DNA from: JAJDOD01 sp050299835 | GTDB taxonomy: Bacteria; Pseudomonadota; Alphaproteobacteria; Rhodobacterales; Rhodobacteraceae | Direction: 5' to 3' | Assembly: GCA_050299835.1 (NCBI GenBank) | Contig: JBNKWP010000001.1 | Coordinates: forward strand, 1-64,000 | Length of the DNA stretch: 64,000 nt | In this document: positions 31,095 to 41,524 of the stretch, piece by piece | How positions within the stretch are numbered: position 1 is the stretch's first letter | How the letters are laid out: the number at the start of each line of letters is the position of its first letter | Notes under the pieces: model-generated | Seen by the model: only the letters and a program-made list of their open reading frames with translations | What the model was told of the DNA's origin: nothing | Databases searched by the model: none | Translations under genes and position numbers: made by a program

Positions 31095-31619
31095 TCAGGC
31101 GGACGGCAGGTCCTTGCAACCCGTCACCATCGCACGCGGCAGGTTGACGCGCGTCCGCCAGCTTTCAAAGACGACCGCCGCGATATGCAGGACGACCGAG
31201 ATCTCGGCCCAGGCGACGGCCGCTTCATGCAGTTCCTCGGTCCATTCGGTGCCCCAGAAGGCATCCGTGGTCATCAGCCAGCCGGACAGCCCGATCACCA
31301 GCATCGCGGCCAGAAGGTTATAGATCATCAGCGCACCAAGCGGCGTATGCCCGATATGGATACGTTTCTCGCCGCTCAGCATCTCTTGCATCTGGCCCAG
31401 GGCACCGGAGACGCTCGGCGGGAAGGACGAGAATCGCGCATACCGGGTCCCGACGAGACCCCATAGAATTCGTGTCAGCACCAGTGCAACGACGGCATAG
31501 CCGATCCATTGATGGAGCTTGCCGTCGTCATCAACGACAAGCGCGTTCGCCGCGAAACCCAGAACAAGGCTCCAGTGAAACAGGCGAATGAAAGGGTCCC
31601 AGACTTTCTGGCGGGTCAT
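31095..31619 (-). CDS. Cytochrome b561-type membrane protein
   Basis: 174 residues starting MTRQKVWDPFIRLFHWSLV. Four membrane helices with haem-ligand histidines in RLFHWSL, KLHQWIGY, IHIGHTPLGALM and LHIAAVV. This is the small Ni/Fe-hydrogenase-like b-type cytochrome form that often sits beside PepSY or c-type cytochrome genes and passes electrons in the membrane. The start is internal to a longer frame; the ATG at 31619 fits the family. Confidence 0.9.
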   Translation of the reverse strand: MTRQKVWDPFIRLFHWSLVLGFAANALVVDDDGKLHQWIGYAVVALVLTRILWGLVGTRYARFSSFPPSVSGALGQMQEMLSGEKRIHIGHTPLGALMIYNLLAAMLVIGLSGWLMTTDAFWGTEWTEELHEAAVAWAEISVVLHIAAVVFESWRTRVNLPRAMVTGCKDLPSA

Positions 31620-31714
31620 GTCCCAAGCCTCCTTTTCTGACGGCAGCCGCGGGCCGGGGTGACCCGGAGGGATGAAGCCGGGGATTGATCCCACGGCTGC
31701 CGCCGGTTTCCTGA

Positions 31715-31966
31715 TCAGTCTTCCTTGGTCTTCACGACTTCGAAATCAGCGTTCAGGAACACCTCGTATTTCTCGCCGTCCTTCTTGGCATAGGCTTCGT
31801 ACATGCCGTCTTCGAGCTTGACCTTGGCCACTTCGTAGCCCTGCTCGGTCAGCACCTGGCGCACCCGCGCGGTGTTCTGGTCGGTCAGCTCGACGCTGCC
31901 GGAGGCGTGGACGGCACCGGTCAGTGCGAGAGCGACAGCGAGGGGGGCGATAAAGGTCTTGAGCAT
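31715..31966 (-). CDS. Periplasmic PepSY-domain protein
   Basis: 83 residues: signal peptide MLKTFIAPLAVALALTGAVHA, then one PepSY module (VRQVLTEQGYEVAKVKLEDGMYEAYAKKDGEKYEVFLN, key words GYEV and YEAYA). PepSY proteins often bind or inhibit peptidases or accompany haem proteins. First in the PepSY-b561-LuxR run; ATG preceded by GGAGACC. Confidence 0.88.
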   Translation of the reverse strand: MLKTFIAPLAVALALTGAVHASGSVELTDQNTARVRQVLTEQGYEVAKVKLEDGMYEAYAKKDGEKYEVFLNADFEVVKTKED

Positions 31967-32105
31967 TGGGGGTCTCCATATTGTGAGGGGCAACCGGGAT
32001 TGGCTGCTCACACGCAAGAAGGCCCCGAAGGCCGAAAAAGGAAACTAACCGCAAGGCATACTGGGCCCGCACCTACCCTGCGCCAGAGCAGTTTATGCCC
32101 CGGGT

Positions 32106-33464
32106 TTATGCGAATTCGGCGGAAATCTGCCCCATCAGCGCGGCATCGAACGGATAGGTGCTCAGGTTCTCGTAGCCGGTCTCTGTTACCAGCACCTGAT
32201 CCTCCAGCTTGATCGAAAATTCGCCACCGTCTTCCGCCACCAGCGCCTCGACGCAAAGCACCATGCCCGGCTCCAGCGCATAGTCGAAGGCGCCTTTCGT
32301 CATCGTGTCGGGATAATCCACATGCGGCCACTCATCGCAAAGCCCGACCCCGTGCATCGCACAGCCGTATTTCCGCGCCTGGTACTTGTCATCCAGCCGG
32401 TGCAGCTTCTCCTGCATCTCCTCGATGCGAACGCCCGGCGCGATCAGCTCCATATTGGTCATGATATGCTCATGGGCATGGCGCATCGCGTCCACCATCG
32501 GCTGCGGAGGCGGCTTGTCCCCGATCCACCAGGTTCGGCTGATGTCGATGCAGATGCCGTAGCTGCCGATCAGGTCGGTATCGAAGGCAAGGATCTCGTT
32601 ATTGCTCATCCGCCGCGCCCCGCATTCCTGAAACCACGGGTTGGTGCGCGGCCCGGTCGCGAGCAACCGCGTCTCGATCCACTCGCCGCCGCGCCGGATG
32701 TTCTCCACGTGAAGCACCGCCCAGATGTCATCTTCGCTCACCTGGCCCGTCGGCCCATGCGCCCGCGCAAACTCCTCCATCGCCCGGACGGAGGTTTCGC
32801 AGGCGTGGTTCGCGCAGCGCATCGCCCGGATCTCGTCCGGCCCCTTCACCGACCGCGCCTTTTCGGTCAGCTCCTCGCCTTCCTCCAGCATGAATCCCAC
32901 CGCCTCCAGCGCCCGCGCGCCGTGCAGCATGATCTTGTCCACGGCGAGCCGCATGTTGCCCCCGCCATGTTCGCGCACAAGGTCCCGCACCTCACCGGCA
33001 AACTTGGCCGCGACCTCGGCACTCTTGTCGCCACCGCTGAAATAGAAGAACGCCGCTCCGCTCCGCCGTTCACGGACAAGCGGATTGAACTCGGTCAGAA
33101 ACGGCGCGATCTTGTAGTCCCAGATCACCATATGCCCGTCGGCACACAAGAGCAGCGCCCGGAACGGGTTGTGGGCGTTCCAGAGCTGCATGTTGGTGGA
33201 ATCCGTCGCATACCGGATATTCAGCGGATCGAAGACCAGAAGCGCCCCGTAGTCCCGCGCCACGATATGTTCGGTCAACCGTCGCCAGCGATACGCCCGT
33301 ATTGCCTGCAGATCGGGCAAGTCCAGCCCTGCCGCCGCCCATTCGTCCAATGCCAGCAGTGTCGGCCCGATCTCCGCGCGGTCGGCATCGTTGGGCGTAT
33401 TGTCCCCCAGCCGCGTCCCCCGGCTCGGGTCGATCTTGCGCGTGTCTCTCGCCCATGTGCTCAT
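32106..33464 (-). CDS. dddP: DMSP lyase DddP (M24 peptidase fold)
   Basis: 452 residues. Cleaves dimethylsulfoniopropionate to dimethyl sulfide and acrylate with iron in an M24 creatinase-type fold. TRKIDPSRGTRLGD, RYATDSTNMQLWNAHNPFRA and NPWFQECG are DddP words. The metal and catalytic residues described for Ruegeria DddP fall at identical numbers: Asp295, Asp297, Asp307, His371, Glu406, Glu421 and the nucleophile Asp377 (in HGVGLCDEWP). The start is ATG 33464, inside a longer frame. It is divergent from a DUF3445 gene; no acrylate-handling gene is adjacent. Confidence 0.96.
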   Translation of the reverse strand: MSTWARDTRKIDPSRGTRLGDNTPNDADRAEIGPTLLALDEWAAAGLDLPDLQAIRAYRWRRLTEHIVARDYGALLVFDPLNIRYATDSTNMQLWNAHNPFRALLLCADGHMVIWDYKIAPFLTEFNPLVRERRSGAAFFYFSGGDKSAEVAAKFAGEVRDLVREHGGGNMRLAVDKIMLHGARALEAVGFMLEEGEELTEKARSVKGPDEIRAMRCANHACETSVRAMEEFARAHGPTGQVSEDDIWAVLHVENIRRGGEWIETRLLATGPRTNPWFQECGARRMSNNEILAFDTDLIGSYGICIDISRTWWIGDKPPPQPMVDAMRHAHEHIMTNMELIAPGVRIEEMQEKLHRLDDKYQARKYGCAMHGVGLCDEWPHVDYPDTMTKGAFDYALEPGMVLCVEALVAEDGGEFSIKLEDQVLVTETGYENLSTYPFDAALMGQISAEFA

Positions 33465-33553
33465 AAGGCAAAGTTTCCGCCCGGTTCCATTGCCCGTCAG
33501 GCCGGTTTGCGACACGGATTGACATGGAAAACGACCGCAGCCGACAAGGGCCC

Positions 33554-34339
33554 ATGACAGACGAGATCCTGCAGAAGACGCTGCCTCACCCGCCCTGGCT
33601 CGATCCCACCCGGTGGAAACTGCCCGGCATTCAGCCCTTGCCGATGGAAGACTGGCTGATCCGGGATGACGCCTTTGCCGGCCAGATGGCGCTGCGCGAT
33701 CACCTGATCGCGGAGCGCCAGCAGGGGGTTCACGCCCTTCTGCCAGGCGCCAAGGATGCCGCGCTGGAATGCTACGATATGGCGCTTGAGGTCTTGGGAA
33801 AGGATTGCGGCTACAGTTTCGAGGACACCACGGTCACCCGTCCTGACGGAATCACCGTACCCGTCGACCGCGACCGGCCGCTTCTGACCCTCGGCCGCCT
33901 GACCCAGTCCGATTTCTGCCTCCTGCAAGCCGGAGAAGCCGGCCATGTCCTGACCGGCGCGATCCTCTGTTTTCCCGCCTATTGGACGCTTTCGGAAAAG
34001 CTGGGCCATGCCCTGCCGCGCATTCACGTCCCCGTGCCACAATATGACGATGAAATCGCCCGCCGGGTCCAGCGCCTCTTCGATGCGATGCGGCCCGAAA
34101 CACTGCTCTGGCGGACCAACGCGCATCTGCACGCATCGGCCGAACTGTTTGCACCGAAAACCGAAAGGGAGCCGCAACGCCGCTCAGACCCGGAGGCGGC
34201 CCGCTTCGTCCGCTCCGAACGTCAGGTGTTGCGCAAGCTGCCACGAACCGGCGCAGTCGTGTTCTCGATCCACACCTATATGGTGCCGATCAAGGACCTG
34301 TCGCCAGACGCGCAGGCTGAATTGTCAAGATTGGACTGA
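33554..34339 (+). CDS. DUF3445 protein, haem-dependent oxidative N-demethylase-like
   Basis: 261 residues from ATG 33554 (AAGGG just upstream); an in-frame ATG at 33524 is also open. PHPPWLDPTRWKLPGIQPL at the start, LDRPLLTLGRLTQSDFCLL-like middle (LLTLGRLTQSDFCLLQ) and RSERQVLRKLPRTGAVVFSIHTYMVPI near the end match the DUF3445 family (words RSERQ and HTYM). A family member is the haem subunit of dimethylamine monooxygenase, which also needs partner subunits; none is encoded here. Divergent from dddP with 89 bases between. Confidence 0.85.
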   Translation: MTDEILQKTLPHPPWLDPTRWKLPGIQPLPMEDWLIRDDAFAGQMALRDHLIAERQQGVHALLPGAKDAALECYDMALEVLGKDCGYSFEDTTVTRPDGITVPVDRDRPLLTLGRLTQSDFCLLQAGEAGHVLTGAILCFPAYWTLSEKLGHALPRIHVPVPQYDDEIARRVQRLFDAMRPETLLWRTNAHLHASAELFAPKTEREPQRRSDPEAARFVRSERQVLRKLPRTGAVVFSIHTYMVPIKDLSPDAQAELSRLD

Positions 34340-34346
34340 CGTCCGA

Positions 34347-34748
34347 TCAGATCGGAAGCAGACCGGGATTGGCCGCTGCGAGGACCGTAAAGAACCCGGT
34401 CAAAGCCATCGCGTGGGCCGTCGTTCGCAGGTTGACCCCGCCGAAGATGTTCATGCACAGCAATGCCAGTCCCACCGGCAGGTTGAAGATCATGATCGTC
34501 AGGTTCATCGTGTAAACCGTCAGCCGCGCAGGCATATCGACCTGTTCGTCCTCTTCGCCCTGCTCGAACACGTCCTCCATCGTATAGGCGCGCGACAGCG
34601 TGATCGCGTCAGACGAGAAGATCCGGGTCTTGTGGCTTCTCAACCGTTCTTCCGGCGGTTCGAGATCGGGCAGCGATTTGTGATGAGGCGCTGCAACGGG
34701 TTCGACCCGCTTGATTTTCAGCCCCGCTATTCTGTGAACCTTGGACAT
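34347..34748 (-). CDS. Small membrane protein, 133 residues
   Basis: The N-terminal ~75 residues are hydrophilic (MSKVHRIAGLKIKRVEPVAA...EQGEEDEQVDMPARL); two membrane helices follow (YTMNLTIMIFNLPVGLALL and HAMALTGFFTVLAAANPGLL). The pattern is common for small Rhodobacterales membrane proteins of unknown function. It converges on the DUF3445 gene with 7 bases between stops. The ATG at 34746-34748 is inside a longer frame; a GGAATA-like site is weak. Confidence 0.75.
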   Translation of the reverse strand: MSKVHRIAGLKIKRVEPVAAPHHKSLPDLEPPEERLRSHKTRIFSSDAITLSRAYTMEDVFEQGEEDEQVDMPARLTVYTMNLTIMIFNLPVGLALLCMNIFGGVNLRTTAHAMALTGFFTVLAAANPGLLPI

Positions 34749-34987
34749 ATTCCAAAAACGCTTTCGCGTCCCCCTGGTTGAAACTTCGGATCGTTCCGAA
34801 ACCTGGAAATAAGCTGCGCTTCGAATGTGAAGACTTTGGGGCAAATCTGTGGTCGGACCGTCAAAATTCAGAGAGTTTAGTGCAATATTTACGAGTCTTG
34901 TCGGCGGAATTCCGACTATCGGTCGGGACACTTCGCACTGTTGCGCAAACCGGATCAAATCCCCGAAATGGCCCCGAAAGAAACAAG

Positions 34988-35013
34988 GCCCCGCCGGGGT
35001 GGCGGGGCCTTCT
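34988..35013 (-). terminator. Rho-independent terminator of clpB
   Basis: On the minus strand GGCCCCGCC pairs with GGCGGGGCC around a five-base loop and is followed by a T-rich tail (TTGTTTCTTT). It begins right after the clpB stop at 35018. Confidence 0.85.
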
Positions 35014-35017
35014 GGTT

Positions 35018-37633
<2,616 letters not shown>

Positions 37634-37940
37634 GTCTTTTCTCCTTTGCAAGCGCCCTTTGCGCGACACCCGCCTGGCGGCATGTCCCTCTCGGGCCTCG
37701 ATATCCATGTGGGATTTCCGCCGACCCATCGCAAGAGGTGGGAACCGGTTTCGCGTCCCCGAGTTATCAGGGCAGTCGCAACAACAAGGGAACCCTCGGT
37801 AATGTATTCGACACAGATCCGGACCCGTGGTCATCAAGGCGCTGATCCGCCAGGCCAAGGAAATGCGCAACCTCGACCGGAAACCGCTGGTGCCCCGCGT
37901 CACGCGACTGGCCCAAGGGATGCCGCAGGCGGCGTGATCC
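37634..37940. other. clpB leader and spacer region
   Basis: About 300 bases upstream of clpB. On the minus strand CTTGCGA (37729-37735) and CCCACATGG (37705-37713) with 15 bases between resemble a sigma-32 heat-shock promoter (CTTGAAA / CCCCATnT). A 36-codon plus-strand frame (37827-37937) is listed separately. No other element seen. Confidence 0.35.
37827..37937 (+). CDS. Possible micro-protein, 36 residues
   Basis: GTG-started frame reading VVIKALIRQAKEMRNLDRK and ending VTRLAQGMPQAA. It is basic and would form an amphipathic helix, and the codons are GC-rich at the third position as in real genes of this organism. It has no clear ribosome binding site and could be a remnant. Convergent with the gene at 37941, 4 bases away. 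Confidence 0.3.
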   Translation: MVIKALIRQAKEMRNLDRKPLVPRVTRLAQGMPQAA

Positions 37941-38315
37941 TCATTTTCCGGCGGCCGCCCGTTCAATGATCGCCGGTACAAGAGGGGCCGGAAAGACTGT
38001 CCCGACGGATCCCTGCTGTCCGCGGATCTCTGCGTCGGACAGGAACTGGGTCGCAACGATCGTCCCGTTCTGATCAACGACCCGCACCGCACCCCTGAAC
38101 GCCACCCCGGCGTTCACGCCGTGAACCCAAAGGTAATACTTGGGAAAAGCGATGCCGGTTACGGTCGGACCTTCGCGCAGGAATTCATACGTGTCGACCG
38201 TAACGTCACTGTCGAAGAATGCAGCTAGCGCACCTTCCAAGTCTGTTTTCACATCCGCAAGAGCAGCACCCAGGCCGATGGACCAGATCAGACCTGCGGC
38301 AAGCCACGGCCTCAC
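37941..38315 (-). CDS. Secreted hypothetical protein
   Basis: 124 residues from a GTG that overlaps the stop of the upstream TolB-like gene (GTGA), so the two are translationally coupled. A signal peptide is visible (RPWLAAGLIWSIGLGAALA). The mature part (VDTYEFLREGPTVTGIAFPKYYLWVHG) looks like a small beta-rich periplasmic domain; no family recognised. Confidence 0.7.
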   Translation of the reverse strand: MRPWLAAGLIWSIGLGAALADVKTDLEGALAAFFDSDVTVDTYEFLREGPTVTGIAFPKYYLWVHGVNAGVAFRGAVRVVDQNGTIVATQFLSDAEIRGQQGSVGTVFPAPLVPAIIERAAAGK

Positions 38316-39142
38316 GACGCATACCGCACATAGGCGAAGGCCGACCCGTCCGGCGCCCAGCAGGGCACGTTGATCGATCCCTGCCCACCGATGAATTCCA
38401 GCACCCGCCGCCGCTCGGACCCGTCGGGCCGCATCAGGCAAAGCGCCACGTCCAGATCGCTCGGATGCCCCGTCGTTCCCGGTGGATAGGCAAGATAGAG
38501 GACCCATTCGCCATCCGGTGACGGATGCGGAAACCAGTTCACGAATTCGTCGTCGAATACCTGCACCGCGTCCGATCCATCAGGCCGCACCTTCCAGATC
38601 TGAGCGTGACCGGTCCGGTCCGAGTTGAACCAGATCCACGCACCATCCGGGCTGTAATCCGGCCCGTCATTATGCCCCTCGCGCCCGCCTAACCCGGTCA
38701 ATTGCCGCTCGTCACCGCCGACAACCGGACAGGCATGTATGTCGAACTGCCCGCCCCGCTTCCCGCAAAACGCCAGCGTCCCGCCATCGGGCGACCAGCC
38801 GTGCCAGTAGGCCCCTGGCTCGTCCGTTACCCGAACGGGAACCCCGCCCCCGGCAGGCAAGGTGTAGATGACACTTCCCCGGCCCGGAACATTCTCCGAC
38901 ACGGCCATCAGCGCCCCGTCCGGCGACAACCCGTGATCGTTATTCAGATGCCGTAACTCGCCGGTCTCGACCTCCACCATGTCGCCGCCGCCCAGCGGCA
39001 CCCGGTAAAGCCGCCCCCCGGAATTGATCACCAGCGCCCCGCGCCCCTGATCCCAGTTCGGTGCCTCGACATGCCGCTCCGTCTCAAGCACCAGCCGCGA
39101 CCGGCACGAAGACAGATCGTAAACCTCCAAAAAACTCTTCAT
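38312..39142 (-). CDS. TolB-like WD40/PD40 beta-propeller protein
   Basis: 276 residues starting MKSFLEVYDLSSCRSRLVLE. Repeated PD40 blades: DHGLSPDGALMAVS, WHGWSPDGGTLAFCGKR, GPDYSPDGAWIWFNSDRTG and PHPSPDGEWVLYLAYPPGT, each with the SPDG turn. No signal peptide, so probably cytoplasmic, unlike TolB itself. Related Rhodobacterales proteins are annotated as TolB-like or transporters; function unknown. A palindromic repeat precedes its start. Confidence 0.85.
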   Translation of the reverse strand: MKSFLEVYDLSSCRSRLVLETERHVEAPNWDQGRGALVINSGGRLYRVPLGGGDMVEVETGELRHLNNDHGLSPDGALMAVSENVPGRGSVIYTLPAGGGVPVRVTDEPGAYWHGWSPDGGTLAFCGKRGGQFDIHACPVVGGDERQLTGLGGREGHNDGPDYSPDGAWIWFNSDRTGHAQIWKVRPDGSDAVQVFDDEFVNWFPHPSPDGEWVLYLAYPPGTTGHPSDLDVALCLMRPDGSERRRVLEFIGGQGSINVPCWAPDGSAFAYVRYAS

Positions 39143-39150
39143 GACAATCC

Positions 39151-39203
39151 CTATTATCGGCCCTGAAATATCCCGAGGGGGTTCGGGGGAGCAGCGCTCC
39201 CCC
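39151..39203. repeat. Palindromic intergenic repeat, copy C
   Basis: TTATCGGCCCTGAAATATCC, almost identical to the lead of copy B, precedes an inverted repeat GGGGGAGC-AGC-GCTCCCCC-like (39185-39203). It separates the divergent TolB-like gene and pyrF. Confidence 0.7.
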
Positions 39204-39271
39204 GCCGGGTCGCCGCAAAAGCGGTGAAACCCATCTTGACGATGCACCCTCCCTCGTCCAAGAGCAAATCC

Positions 39272-39988
39272 ATGTCCGATGACCGCCTTATCGTCGCCCT
39301 CGACGTCCCGAACGCGCTCGAAGGCCTCGCCCTCGCCGACCGGCTGGGGGACAGCGTTTCCTTCTACAAGATCGGTCTGGGCATGCTGACCGGCGGCGGT
39401 CTGGCACTGGCAAACGAGCTGAAGCAGGACTACGGCAAGCGCATCTTCCTCGACATGAAGCTCTTCGATATCGGCGCGACAGTGGAAGCCGCCGTGCGCG
39501 GGCTTTCCCAGTTCGACCTCGACTTCCTGACCGTCCACGGCGACCCGCATGTGGTCCGCGCCGCCCGCGAAGGGGCAGGCGCGTCTCAGACGAAAATCCT
39601 CGCTGTCACCATCCTGACCTCGCTCGAACGCGAAGACCTCGACGACGCGCAGTATCGTGCAGGTTCCGTTTCCGAAATCGTCATCGAACGCGCCGCCCGC
39701 GCGTTCGAAGCCGGGGCCCACGGTGTCATCGCCTCCCCGCACGAGGCCCGCGCAATAAGGGCGCTCCCGGAATCGGCGGGCCGGCTGATCGTCACCCCCG
39801 GCGTCCGCCCGGTCGGCAGCGACCTTGGCGACCAGAAGCGCGTCATGACCCCGGCGGAAGCCATTGCCGAAGGTGCCGACCACGTCGTCGTCGGCCGCCC
39901 CATCCACCGCGCCCCGAATCCGGTGGAGGCCGTCCGCGAGATCGCGCTGGAAATGGCCGCGCCTCAGGCGCTCCGCCCGAACCGCTGA
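39272..39988 (+). CDS. pyrF: Orotidine 5'-phosphate decarboxylase
   Basis: 238 residues. Last step of UMP synthesis. The start MSDDRLIVALDVPNALEGLALAD, catalytic IFLDMKLFDIGATV (Asp-x-Lys-x-x-Asp), TVHGDPHVV and the phosphate-binding VTPGVRP and VVGRPIHRAPNP motifs are all present. ATG 39272 is preferred to the upstream ATG at 39224, which would add a leader without conservation. Followed after 4 bases by a lipase-like gene. Confidence 0.96.
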   Translation: MSDDRLIVALDVPNALEGLALADRLGDSVSFYKIGLGMLTGGGLALANELKQDYGKRIFLDMKLFDIGATVEAAVRGLSQFDLDFLTVHGDPHVVRAAREGAGASQTKILAVTILTSLEREDLDDAQYRAGSVSEIVIERAARAFEAGAHGVIASPHEARAIRALPESAGRLIVTPGVRPVGSDLGDQKRVMTPAEAIAEGADHVVVGRPIHRAPNPVEAVREIALEMAAPQALRPNR

Positions 39989-39992
39989 TCCC

Positions 39993-40691
39993 ATGCGCGC
40001 ATTGCTCACCGCCCTCGCGCTGGTCATCCCCGGCATTGCGAACGCTGACTGCGTGATCCTGCTCCACGGTCTCGCCCGCGGTCAGGCGTCGATGGCAATC
40101 ATGGCCTGGTCGCTCCGTGCCGAGGGCTACCGAACCGAAAACATCGGCTACCCGTCCACCTATGACACGATCGAGGACCTCGCCGGTATCACCTTCCCCG
40201 TAGCCTTCGAAGCCTGCGGGGATGAGACCACCCACATCGTGACCCACTCCATGGGTGGCATCCTGGCCCGTGTCTGGCTGGCCGGTCATCCACCCGCCAA
40301 TCTTGGTCGCGTGGTCATGCTGGCCCCGCCCAATCACGGCTCCGAACTGGTGGATGAACTGGGCGAAATCGCTGCCTTCGAATGGCTGAACGGCCCGGCG
40401 GGCATGCAGCTTGGAACCGACGCGGACAGCCTGCCCAACCGCCTCGGTCCCGTCACATTCGAGCTTGGCGTGATCGCTGGAGATCGCTCTCTCAATCCGA
40501 TCTATTCTCGCATCCTGCCTGGTCCCGATGACGGCAAGGTGACCGTGGAAAGCACGAAAATCGAAGGCATGAAGGATCATGTCACGCTTCCCGTAAGCCA
40601 CACTTTCATGATGATGCAGCCCGATGTGATCGACCAGGTCGTCGCCTTTCTGCGCACAGGCGCATTCGCCCCCATCGGAAACGAAAACTGA
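39993..40691 (+). CDS. Secreted alpha/beta hydrolase (lipase-like)
   Basis: 232 residues with signal peptide MRALLTALALVIPGIANA. The nucleophile elbow is THSMGG (Ser about 83), preceded by VILLHGLARG as the oxyanion strand; the histidine is probably in LPVSHTFMM. A cysteine pair (DCVILL and EACGDE) may form a disulfide. Similar to small esterases/PGAP1-like proteins. Cotranscribed with pyrF by spacing, though not functionally linked. Confidence 0.85.
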   Translation: MRALLTALALVIPGIANADCVILLHGLARGQASMAIMAWSLRAEGYRTENIGYPSTYDTIEDLAGITFPVAFEACGDETTHIVTHSMGGILARVWLAGHPPANLGRVVMLAPPNHGSELVDELGEIAAFEWLNGPAGMQLGTDADSLPNRLGPVTFELGVIAGDRSLNPIYSRILPGPDDGKVTVESTKIEGMKDHVTLPVSHTFMMMQPDVIDQVVAFLRTGAFAPIGNEN

Positions 40692-40885
40692 TCCCAAATT
40701 GAAATTGTTCCCCAGACTGTCCTCATTGAGGCATCAAATCCTCAACTAGAAATAGATTGTTCACGTTTTCGGAACAGTATCGCGATACGGAATGCCCCCG
40801 TCGCGGATTCTTCACTGTCAGTCCGCAATAAAGTCACATTCCGCTGCACCCTGAATTGTCAGGGAAGCGTGAAAGGGTTGCCGGC

Positions 40886-41518
40886 ATGACCATTGCGAAG
40901 AAGATCAGTGAATCCGACGTCGCCGTGACCGGCGCCACCGGCCTCTGTGCCGGTGCCAACCTGCGCACGCCCATCGGCGAAAGACGGATCGAGTTCTTCC
41001 GCAAAGGCGATCTCGTCGTCACCCGTGACAACGGGTTGCAGCCCGTGCGCATGATCTGGAAACGCGAAATCCCGGAAGCGGAGATTGCCGCCGACCCCTC
41101 TCTGGCCCCCGTGCTTCTCAACACCCGCGCCATCGGCCCGATGATGCCCGCCCGCCCGCTCCGCGTCGGCGGTGCGCATCGCCTGCTGATCCCCGGCTGG
41201 CGGCTTGAGGACGAGGATGACAAGATCAACTGCCTGGTGCCGGCCCGCGATGTCGATGGCGTCAGCCTCGGCAACGAGACCGACGCGGTGGAGGCGACCT
41301 ATTACAACATCGTTTTCGACGCGCCCCAGGTCTTCTGCGCCAACGGCATGCCGGTCGAAAGCTTCGTGCCCACACCGGAATCGCTCCGGCTCATGTCCGC
41401 TGACGTGAAAAAGGAATTGCGCTCGATCTTCCCGGATGCCGATCCCGAGTTCAGGAAATACCCGTCGCTTGCCTACAAGGCCCGCGCGCGCGTCTCCTAC
41501 ACACCCAGCTTCGCCTGA
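40886..41518 (+). CDS. Stand-alone Hint (Hedgehog/intein)-domain protein
   Basis: 210 residues from ATG 40886 with an AAAGGG site. TGLCAGANLRTPIGERRIEFFRKGDLVVTRDNGLQPVRMIW matches the start of Hint domains in Rhodobacterales secreted proteins (key words GERRIEFFRKGD and GLQPVRMIW); RVGGAHRLLI is the block with the conserved His, and YYNIVFDAPQVFCANGMPVESF is the last block. The RTX or other secretion module that usually carries this domain is absent. The autoprocessing Cys is at about 21, not followed by an excised insert. Confidence 0.85.
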   Translation: MTIAKKISESDVAVTGATGLCAGANLRTPIGERRIEFFRKGDLVVTRDNGLQPVRMIWKREIPEAEIAADPSLAPVLLNTRAIGPMMPARPLRVGGAHRLLIPGWRLEDEDDKINCLVPARDVDGVSLGNETDAVEATYYNIVFDAPQVFCANGMPVESFVPTPESLRLMSADVKKELRSIFPDADPEFRKYPSLAYKARARVSYTPSFA

Positions 41519-41524
41519 GGCGGG

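Noticed and set aside
32020..32042. Terminator after dddP (GGCC-TTCG-GGGCC)
   Set aside because: The stem is only about four to five pairs with a poor T tail and lies well beyond the stop, so the support is too weak.
32322..33557. 411-codon plus-strand frame opposite dddP
   Set aside because: Antisense shadow of a gene with verified catalytic residues.
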